A DNA stretch of 13,276 nucleotides from NCBI GenBank assembly GCA_035651635.1, contig DASRFK010000164.1:1-13276 (forward strand). Reading direction: 5' to 3'. The notes beneath the pieces were generated by a model. It worked only from the letters and a program-made list of their open reading frames with translations. It was not told where the DNA came from and made no database searches. A program made the position numbers and the translations under genes. Source of the stretch: JANXQE01 sp035651635 (GTDB lineage: Bacteria > Verrucomicrobiota > Verrucomicrobiia > Limisphaerales > UBA8199). Positions 8,490-13,276 of the stretch are shown in pieces. The stretch's first letter is position 1. Each line of letters begins with the position of its first letter.

Positions 8490-9494
8490 TCAGCCCGGCT
8501 GACGCCTTCGAGCGAGTTGTTTGGCCAGTCGCAGGGCGGCCAGCATACTCGACGGATTGGCCACACCCTGTCCGGCAATGTCGTAAGCCGTGCCATGATC
8601 CGGAGAGGTGCGAATAAAGGGCAGGCCGAGGGTCCAATTCACTCCTTGCTCAAAGGCCACCATTTTCAGCGGCGCCAGGCCCTGGTCGTGATACATCGCG
8701 ACGACGGCGTCGTAATCGCCCTTGAAGGCATAATAAAACAAGGCGTCGGCGCTGATCGGCCCCGTCGTGTCGATCCCCTGGCTCTGCGCCTGCTTGACGG
8801 CCGGCCCAATAATCGTGAGTTCTTCAGTCCCGATCTTGCCGCCTTCCCCAGCGTGCGGATTGAGCCCGCACACCCCAATCCGGGCGCGGCTCAGCCCCAA
8901 ATCGCGGCATGCCTGCGCGGCCAGCGCGATGGTGGCCTCGATCTTTTCCGCCGTAAGGCGGCCGGCTACTTCCCGGATGGGCAGGTGGGTCGTTGCCAGT
9001 GCCACTCGCAGCCAACGGCCGCGATCATCATTTCCCAACAGCATCATGGCTGTTCGTTCGACGCCGGCTATTTCCGAAAGCAGTTCAGTCTGCCCGACAA
9101 AGGGCACTCCGGCGCGGACAATCGCTTCTTTGTTTACGGGCGCCGTCACCAGAGCATCGAGTTCCCCACGCAAACAGCGTTCTGCTCCCGCCCGCACCCA
9201 ATCGATCGACGCGGTGGCGGCTTCAGGTGAAAACGCGGGGAGATTCGCCGGCAGTGTTTTTTCGCCGACACTTAGAAACAGAAACCGATCCGAACTTGAG
9301 CATTGTGCCACTGAACGGAACGCGAAGGGAATCTTCAGTTTTTGGCTGAGCTGGTTGAGGTGAGCCGAATCTCCGATCAGGAGGTACTTGGTATCATCAA
9401 GCGGCGCTTCGAGGGCCAGCGCCTTGAGGGTAACCTCCGGCCCAATCCCAGCGAGGTCGCCCAGCGAGATCCCAATGGATAATGGCGCGGGCAC
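8490..9494 (-). CDS. pdxA: 4-hydroxythreonine-4-phosphate dehydrogenase PdxA
   Basis: A 334-residue cytoplasmic PdxA, which oxidises 4-phosphohydroxy-L-threonine with NAD(P) in the DXP-dependent route to pyridoxal phosphate. GDLAGIGPE at 12-20 matches the family's N-terminal GDPAGIGPE apart from Pro to Leu. VTAPVNKEA follows at 116-124. The three metal-binding histidines known from E. coli (166, 211, 266) align with H170, H214 (NPHAGEGG) and H269 (MYHDQG). The substrate residues K274, N283 and R292 align with K277, N286 and R295. The residue equivalent to E. coli His136 is Gln135 here, followed by the conserved Thr136. The start is a GTG at 9494 that shares its first base with the stop of the SurA-like gene (TAGTG), so translation is probably coupled. 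A paralogue acting on other 4-phospho sugar acids is possible, but the context favours true PdxA. Confidence 0.93.
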   Translation of the reverse strand: MPAPLSIGISLGDLAGIGPEVTLKALALEAPLDDTKYLLIGDSAHLNQLSQKLKIPFAFRSVAQCSSSDRFLFLSVGEKTLPANLPAFSPEAATASIDWVRAGAERCLRGELDALVTAPVNKEAIVRAGVPFVGQTELLSEIAGVERTAMMLLGNDDRGRWLRVALATTHLPIREVAGRLTAEKIEATIALAAQACRDLGLSRARIGVCGLNPHAGEGGKIGTEELTIIGPAVKQAQSQGIDTTGPISADALFYYAFKGDYDAVVAMYHDQGLAPLKMVAFEQGVNWTLGLPFIRTSPDHGTAYDIAGQGVANPSSMLAALRLAKQLARRRQPG

Positions 9495-10462
9495 TAAAAG
9501 AAATACTGAATGAACGTCTTCTTTTTGAGCTTATCGATCCACTGTTTTTCCAGGCGATTACGCTCCTCGCTGCGCAATCGCCTTTCGATTTCGTCGCGAA
9601 CCTCATTGAGGCTTTTGTAATGCGCCGTGCTGACCTCATCCACCATCAGCAGGTAACACTCGCCCGTTGTCTCAATTATGTCACTGCATTGGCCGGCCTT
9701 CAGCGCGAAGGCGGCTTCGGCCAATTCACGCCTCAAAGCCGAACGATCATACCATACGCCTTCGGTGCCAGCCTTCGAGTTCTGTGGATTCATGTCGGCC
9801 AGTTCAGTGGCAATCTCCGCAAAGCTGACGCCCTGTTTTAGCCGGTCGCGGATTTCCCCTGCCAGCTTCCGTGCGTCGGGCGCATTTGGATCGGCCGATT
9901 TATTCAACGTGATCCGCCGGAGCTTGATTCGATCTTCCTCCTTAAAATCGTCGCGGTGATCGAGGTAATATTTCTCAATTTTGTGAGGGGAAATAATGAT
10001 TTCCTGGGAAATGTTCTTCAGCCGCAATTGAGCGACAATAAACCGATCCTTTACCTGCTGGCGAAATTTCTCGTAAGACATGCCTCGGGCTTCGAGGGTT
10101 TTGGTCAGCGTCGCGCGATCTCCGAAATCGCTTTTAATGCTTTCCTGCACCAGGTCGTCCAGGACGCTTTCCGGCAGGCTGTAGCCCGCGGTTTTGAACT
10201 CTCGCAGGATTAGCTGTTGCTCCACCAGGGTATCGAGGTTTTCATGCTGCATTTCCGCGATCTTGCTTTCCAGCAGCGACCGGGAATTGCTGTACTTGGT
10301 CACTACCAGAGGAGCGGTCTGTTGATTCAGGGATTCTACCTCGTGGTATGTGATGACCGCATCGTTGACGATTGCCTGGATCGCGTTCGCCAACTCCGCG
10401 CGCGCGGCGTTTCCGCAAACAAAACAGAGCCCGACCGCCAGGCTGATGGACCAAGGTTTCAT
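9494..10462 (-). CDS. SurA-like periplasmic chaperone with one degenerate parvulin domain
   Basis: A 322-residue exported protein of the SurA/parvulin group, which helps fold outer-membrane proteins in the periplasm. Residues 1-22 form a signal peptide ending ARA, with cleavage before Glu23. This decides the start at the ATG 10462-10460; the frame runs 37 codons further upstream into mnmG without similarity. A SurA N-terminal-like helical region (about 25-165) starts with the typical AIVNDAVIT motif. One parvulin-like domain (about 175-275) follows, with FAEIA and WYDRSALRRELAEAAFALKAG patterns, and then a charged C-terminal helix. SurA of E. coli has two parvulin domains and about 430 residues, so this is a short form. 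The histidines normally present at the first and last strands of active parvulins are replaced by Arg and Tyr, which suggests a chaperone rather than an isomerase. It lies between mnmG and pdxA; surA-pdxA is also the E. coli order. Confidence 0.85.
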   Translation of the reverse strand: MKPWSISLAVGLCFVCGNAARAELANAIQAIVNDAVITYHEVESLNQQTAPLVVTKYSNSRSLLESKIAEMQHENLDTLVEQQLILREFKTAGYSLPESVLDDLVQESIKSDFGDRATLTKTLEARGMSYEKFRQQVKDRFIVAQLRLKNISQEIIISPHKIEKYYLDHRDDFKEEDRIKLRRITLNKSADPNAPDARKLAGEIRDRLKQGVSFAEIATELADMNPQNSKAGTEGVWYDRSALRRELAEAAFALKAGQCSDIIETTGECYLLMVDEVSTAHYKSLNEVRDEIERRLRSEERNRLEKQWIDKLKKKTFIQYFF

Positions 10463-10553
10463 TTCGAGCGGCGCCAGTTTAACTTCGAAACCCTTCGTTG
10501 CAAGGGGCAACTTGGCCCCGCTCCACGCGCCACGCCCGGTGCGGAAGGCAACC

Positions 10554-12512
10554 TTACGCGGGCGCCCGCTCACCCGATCCGGTCCGCTTTAACCACACCA
10601 GCAAGATGCTGATATCAGCCGGCGACACCCCGGAAATGCGCGAGGCTTGCCCGACCGTGGCCGGCCGGATCTTCCCTAATTTCTGCCGCGCTTCGGGACG
10701 CAGACTCGGTACCGTCGCGTAATCAAACGCCGCGGGGATTTGTTTGTCTTCGAGGTCCTTAAATTTGGCGACTTCGTTTTCCTGGCGCGCGATATAACCC
10801 GAATACTTTATGGTAACTTCGACTTGCTCGCGGGCTTCAGCAGATAAGCAAGACTTATCTACAATATCAGCATACCTAACCTCCGGTCGCCGCAGCCGTT
10901 GGGCTAGCGTCTCCGAACCAGTCCGGGTCCGTTCCAAACGCTGAATCTCAGTCTCGATCGCTTGTTGCTTCTCTTTGAATTTTAGGTAGTTACGTTCGGG
11001 AAGCAGTCCCAGTTCATACCCCAATTCTGAGAGTCGCAGATCGGCATTGTCCTGCCTCAACAAAAGCCGGTACTCCGCCCGCGAGGTAAACATCCGGTAG
11101 GGCTCCGAAGTTCCCTTCGTAACCAAATCATCAATCAACACGCCAATGTAGGCTTGGTCCCGTCGCAGAATGACGGGCTCAAGGTTCTTCGTTCGCCGGG
11201 CCGCGTTGATCCCGGCAATAAGACCTTGGGCTGCCGCTTCCTCATAACCGGAAGTTCCATTGATCTGGCCTGCGAGAAAGAGGTTTTCACACACCTTCGT
11301 TTCGAGTGAGGGAAAGAGTTGGGTTGGAAACGCGAAATCGTACTCTACCGCGTACGCCGGTCGAAGTATTTCGGCGCGTTCGCATCCAATAATAGTTTTG
11401 ACCATTTCTATCTGGACCTCGAATGGCAGCGATGTTGAAAAGCCGTTCACATAAATCTCGTCTGTGGCGATGCCCTCTGGCTCGAGGAAAATCTGCTGCC
11501 TTTCTTTTTCAGGGAATTTGACGATTTTATCCTCGATTGAAGGACAGTACCGAGGTCCGACGCCTTCAATAGCCCCGGAGTACAGGGGAGACTTGTGGAG
11601 ATTGCTGCGAATAATGTTAGCGGTGGCTGGCGTCGTATAGGTGATGAAGCATGGGAGTTGCCCGTTAATGGAAGCTAGAATCGAGTGAGGTGGATATAGG
11701 TTTGCCCCGGAATGGCCAATCGATTGTTCCACGTGGAACGTTCTGGTAGGGCATCGCGAATTTTCAGGGTTGAACGCACTTTTGCGCGAACTTTGTTCCA
11801 CGTGGAACAAATCCTCTTTCCAGTAACTGAAATATGGGACTGGATCATCTCCAGACTGGGTTTCAGTCCGGGAGAAATCAATTGACCGACGCAAGAGCCG
11901 AGGGGGCGTCCCGGTCTTAAGCCGCCCAAGCTCCAGGCCGACTTCTTGCAACGAAGCTGAGAGGCCTGTTGCAGCAGCTTCTCCGGCGCGACCGCCTGAT
12001 TGCTGATTACCGCCAATGTGCATCAAGCCCTTCAGGAAGGTCCCGGTCGTGACCACCACTGCCTTTCCCAAGAACTGAACTTCGAGGGTGGTTTCGACGC
12101 CGTATACGCGGCCGTCTCGGTGGAGAAGCTTGACGCATTGGGCTTGGCGGAGATCCAAATTGGGTTCCTTTTCGCAAACCCATTTCAGACGGAATTGGTA
12201 GGCCTTCTTGTCGCATTGAGCCCGGGGTGCCCACACGGCGGGGCCTTTCTTGGTGTTCAGCATGCGGAATTGCAATCCAGCCATGTCTGTTGCTTTCCCC
12301 ATCTCCCCGCCTAATGCGTCGATCTCACGGGCTAAATGGCCTTTCGCCAAACCTCCAATTGCTGGGTTGCAAGACATCTGACCGACAGTATCGGCGTTGA
12401 TCGTCAAGAGTAGTGTCTGACAGCCCATTCGAGCGGCCGCCAATGCCGCTTCGACGCCAGCATGACCAGCACCAAGAACGATCACGTCGTAATTCTTTGG
12501 ATAAATGAACAC
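10554..12512 (-). CDS. mnmG: tRNA uridine-5-carboxymethylaminomethyl modification enzyme MnmG (GidA), with an internal insertion
   Basis: A 652-residue MnmG. With MnmE it adds the carboxymethylaminomethyl group to uridine 34 of several tRNAs, using FAD, NADH and methylene-tetrahydrofolate. The FAD-binding GAGHAG is at 14-19, the CNPAIGGLAKGHL motif at 48-60, GTPPRL at 201-206 and GPRYCPSIEDKI at 319-330. TSRAEYRLLLRQDNADLRL follows in the second half, and the last roughly 80 residues are the MnmE-binding domain. Between PYFSY (ending at 230) and LPCFITYT (from 286) there are 55 residues where E. coli MnmG has about 10, so about 45 extra; this segment carries two copies of FHVEQS. The start is a GTG at 12512, the only start after an in-frame stop, with AGGA 8 bases ahead. 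The neighbours surA and pdxA follow in the same direction. The identification is secure. Confidence 0.96.
   Translation of the reverse strand: MFIYPKNYDVIVLGAGHAGVEAALAAARMGCQTLLLTINADTVGQMSCNPAIGGLAKGHLAREIDALGGEMGKATDMAGLQFRMLNTKKGPAVWAPRAQCDKKAYQFRLKWVCEKEPNLDLRQAQCVKLLHRDGRVYGVETTLEVQFLGKAVVVTTGTFLKGLMHIGGNQQSGGRAGEAAATGLSASLQEVGLELGRLKTGTPPRLLRRSIDFSRTETQSGDDPVPYFSYWKEDLFHVEQSSRKSAFNPENSRCPTRTFHVEQSIGHSGANLYPPHSILASINGQLPCFITYTTPATANIIRSNLHKSPLYSGAIEGVGPRYCPSIEDKIVKFPEKERQQIFLEPEGIATDEIYVNGFSTSLPFEVQIEMVKTIIGCERAEILRPAYAVEYDFAFPTQLFPSLETKVCENLFLAGQINGTSGYEEAAAQGLIAGINAARRTKNLEPVILRRDQAYIGVLIDDLVTKGTSEPYRMFTSRAEYRLLLRQDNADLRLSELGYELGLLPERNYLKFKEKQQAIETEIQRLERTRTGSETLAQRLRRPEVRYADIVDKSCLSAEAREQVEVTIKYSGYIARQENEVAKFKDLEDKQIPAAFDYATVPSLRPEARQKLGKIRPATVGQASRISGVSPADISILLVWLKRTGSGERAPA
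11725..11740. promoter_or_regulatory. parS-like ParB-binding site, copy 1, inside mnmG
   Basis: A perfect 14-bp palindrome GTTCCACGTGGAAC (11726-11739) with T before it and G after. The widely known parS consensus is TGTTTCACGTGAAACA. This copy matches it except for a symmetric T-to-C/A-to-G pair and the last base. On the minus strand it encodes FHVEQS of the MnmG insertion (F259-S264). An overlapping 10-bp palindrome CAATCGATTG (11717-11726) abuts it. ParB binding is inferred from sequence only; no parA or parB lies in the window. Confidence 0.75.
11794..11809. promoter_or_regulatory. parS-like ParB-binding site, copy 2, inside mnmG
   Basis: TGTTCCACGTGGAACA is a perfect 16-bp palindrome, and the symmetry extends to 20 bp (11792-11811). 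It matches the parS consensus at 14 of 16 positions, with one symmetric pair changed. Its centre lies 69 bp from copy 1, which is 23 codons, so both copies encode the same FHVEQS (here F236-S241). Being the more symmetric copy, it is the stronger candidate for a ParB nucleation site. Confidence 0.8.
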
Positions 12513-12602
12513 GGCTCAATTCCTAAATTCACCCCGCGAAATCGAATGGCTCCTATCCCAAGCTCTCACCCGGACGCGAGGGGACGGGTGCGTAAAGACA
12601 AA

Positions 12603-12662
12603 CCTCCGTAGCCTCGGAGGCACGAGAGGGGATTTGCCGGATTCCTGATAGCAGGTCTCCGG
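12603..12662. repeat. two hairpins in the mnmG leader region
   Basis: The first is CCTCCG (12603-12608) with CGGAGG (12615-12620) around a 6-base loop. On the minus strand it is followed by TTTGTCTTT, giving a weak terminator or attenuator shape ahead of mnmG. The second is CCGGA (12637-12641) with TCCGG (12658-12662), enclosing a smaller CCTG/CAGG stem with loop ATAG. Both lie between the candidate minus-strand promoter and the mnmG start. A regulatory role is only a possibility; they may be repeat-derived. Confidence 0.4.
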
Positions 12663-12795
12663 AAAGCGAAAGAACAATGCCCGATTTTTTCCCGCAGATT
12701 CAGGGCGACCGCAGATAGGGGAGGCCGGAACCCGAGGATCGGACAACTCGGATGGCTCAACTCATGCGAAGTCCAGAGCTTTAAAGGAGGTGGCA

Positions 12796-12840
12796 ATGCG
12801 AGGCCAGAAGGAGTTGTGCGCCTCGCGAAAACGGGCGTAG
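12796..12840 (+). CDS. possible 14-codon leader-type reading frame with a very strong ribosome site
   Basis: AAAGGAGGTG at 12783-12792 is an almost ideal complement to the 3' end of 16S rRNA, and an ATG follows 5 bases after the GG of GGAGG. The frame reads MRGQKELCASRKRA and stops at TAG (12838-12840). It ends 44 bases before the inverted-repeat array. A leader peptide for a gene beyond the window is conceivable. Chance is also plausible, since no promoter is evident and the peptide matches nothing I recognise. Confidence 0.2.
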   Translation: MRGQKELCASRKRA

Positions 12841-12883
12841 CATGGCGCACTTGGTCGCCACCTGGCCTGCCATCTTTAAAAAC

Positions 12884-12951
12884 GACAACATAAGTTGTCA
12901 TGTTAATAGATGACAACCATTTGTCATTAACTGTGCTGACAATTTCAGCAC
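12884..12951. promoter_or_regulatory. array of TTGTC/GACAA half-sites, probable multi-site operator
   Basis: Five half-sites occur in order: GACAA 12884, TTGTC 12895, GACAA 12912, TTGTC 12921, GACAA 12938. They build perfect inverted repeats: GACAAC/GTTGTC (4-base gap), GTTGTCAT/ATGACAAC (8-base gap, 12894-12917) and ATGACAA/TTGTCAT (4-base gap, 12910-12927). The last four half-sites follow a 26-bp period: TTGTC-N12-GACAA, 4 bases, TTGTC-N12-GACAA. A further inverted repeat GTGCTGA/TCAGCAC (12933-12951) overlaps the end. The block is AT-rich against its GC-rich surroundings. Such order suggests cooperative binding by a dimeric regulator; which one is unknown. Confidence 0.5.
12887..12916 (-). 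promoter_or_regulatory. candidate sigma-70-like promoter pointing toward mnmG
   Basis: On the minus strand, TTGTCA (12916-12911; five of six to TTGACA) and TATGTT (12892-12887; four of six to TATAAT) are 18 bases apart. Transcription would start near 12880 and give a leader of about 370 bases before mnmG. The elements lie inside the half-site array, so a bound regulator would block it. Promoter rules in this lineage are not assured, so the call is weak. Confidence 0.25.
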
Positions 12952-13076
12952 TGAGCGCAACTGGCGGGGTAAGCTGTTGCGTGGACTCGCGTTCATAAGG
13001 TCGGAACTTAGCATAGCAGCCACGACATGGGAATTCCGAACGCAGTGAAACCAGGGCAAACGCATCTAATTCTGGT

Positions 13077-13104
13077 GGTAGGGATGGCGCGGTAGGGATG
13101 GCGC
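13077..13104. repeat. 14-bp tandem duplication
   Basis: GGTAGGGATGGCGC occurs twice with no gap (13077-13090 and 13091-13104). The second copy forms the left arm of the first REP-like hairpin, so the duplication could come from slippage at the edge of that repeat. Confidence 0.9.
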
Positions 13105-13188
13105 GCTGCGCCGTCCGCGCCGCGTTAGCGGCGCAACGTTGGAGGTGGACGTAACTCCCCTTGCATTCCGCCCGCTAAACGCGGGCGG
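13096..13188. repeat. cluster of three GC-rich hairpins, REP-like intergenic element
   Basis: Three stems stand in a row: GGATGGCGC/GCGCCGTCC (13096-13104 with 13108-13116, one G-T pair, loop GCT); GCGCCGC/GCGGCGC (13117-13123 with 13128-13134, loop GTTA); CCGCCCGC/GCGGGCGG (13168-13175 with 13181-13188, loop TAAAC). Between the second and third, GGAG and CTCC could pair weakly. An 11-base palindrome GAGACTGTCTC (13202-13212) follows. Tandem GC hairpins between genes are typical of REP/BIME-type dispersed repeats. That this one is dispersed in its genome is inferred. Confidence 0.6.
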
Positions 13189-13276
13189 GGACATCGCAGC
13201 GGAGACTGTCTCAAAACTTCTTGAAGGAATTTTTGAACGTACCGCCGGCAAAAGGATCGGATCACCATGGTTCAAC

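Larger units (their letters stand above)
12513..13276. other. 764-base intergenic region with no confident gene
   Basis: Between the mnmG start and the right edge no frame gives a protein with recognisable similarity. The open frames on the minus strand (12566-12916, 13066-13275) have low-complexity, Arg/Pro/Ser-rich translations and cross the hairpins, as expected for non-coding DNA. The region holds two hairpins near mnmG, an inverted-repeat array, a tandem duplication and a REP-like hairpin cluster, listed separately. At the extreme right, AAAGGA at 13251-13256 precedes an ATG at 13267 with only 10 bases left, so a gene may begin there but cannot be judged. No DnaA box matching TTATCCACA was found. 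Confidence 0.7.

Noticed and set aside
8454..9230. A 258-codon open frame on the plus strand across pdxA
   Set aside because: It is antisense to pdxA, whose metal and substrate residues are all visible; the translation has no family resemblance.
10463..10573. A longer SurA-like protein starting at 10573
   Set aside because: It would overlap mnmG and bury a typical signal peptide behind 37 charged residues.
12566..12916. A 116-codon minus-strand frame upstream of mnmG
   Set aside because: The translation is rich in Arg, Pro and Ser, runs through the hairpins and shows no domain; it overlaps a second open frame in the same area, as expected in GC-rich non-coding DNA.
13066..13275. A 69-codon minus-strand frame at the right edge
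   Set aside because: It is made of the REP-like hairpins and the tandem duplication, and has no similarity I can recognise.
12513..13276. A replication origin in the right-hand intergenic region
   Set aside because: The parS-like sites nearby make it tempting, but no DnaA boxes, dnaA gene or AT-rich unwinding element could be seen.

Overview
The window carries eight genes, seven complete and one cut at the left edge, plus a 764-base stretch on the right with no confident gene. Base composition is moderately GC-rich. Three things suggest a Gram-negative bacterium of the Verrucomicrobiota/Planctomycetota kind: a Gfo/Idh/MocA oxidoreductase coupled to a PIG-L deacetylase and an N-terminus recalled from 'glucosamine-6-phosphate isomerase'-type proteins of those phyla; a periplasmic SurA-like protein; and GC-rich hairpin repeats between genes. 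The phylum is an inference from style. No rRNA or marker comparison was possible.

Left, minus strand (1-2029): three tightly packed genes read leftward, a Gfo/Idh/MocA oxidoreductase, a PIG-L/LmbE metal-dependent deacetylase (stop and start share one base) and a NagB-like sugar-phosphate isomerase/deaminase (3-base gap, truncated). They look like one transcription unit for amino-sugar or glycoside processing.

Middle, plus strand (2256-8460): three genes read rightward. They are a large fused FAD/iron-sulphur 2-hydroxyacid dehydrogenase of the YdiJ type with a hydrophobic C-terminal tail, a thiamine-diphosphate enzyme of the PoxB type, and a mandelate-racemase-group enolase-superfamily enzyme. 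The first two could chain a D-2-hydroxyacid (for example D-lactate) to pyruvate and then acetate, with electrons going to membrane quinones. The third is a likely sugar-acid dehydratase or racemase. An inverted repeat separates the second and third.

Right, minus strand (8490-12512): mnmG (tRNA wobble-uridine modification), a SurA-like parvulin with signal peptide, and pdxA (vitamin B6 synthesis), the last two coupled by a one-base overlap. The order surA-pdxA is also found in Escherichia coli.

The most striking observation is inside mnmG. The protein carries an extra segment of about 45 residues where MnmG proteins normally have a short loop. Its DNA holds two near-identical palindromes with core GTTCCACGTGGAAC, 69 bp apart and in the same reading frame. 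These look like parS sites, the centromere sequences bound by the chromosome-partition protein ParB. If so, a coding gene hosts the centromere and the locus is probably near the replication origin.

The right-hand intergenic region (12513-13276) holds hairpins, an ordered array of TTGTC/GACAA half-sites that resembles a multi-site operator, a 14-bp tandem duplication and a cluster of REP-like hairpins. No RNA genes, transposases or CRISPR arrays were seen.
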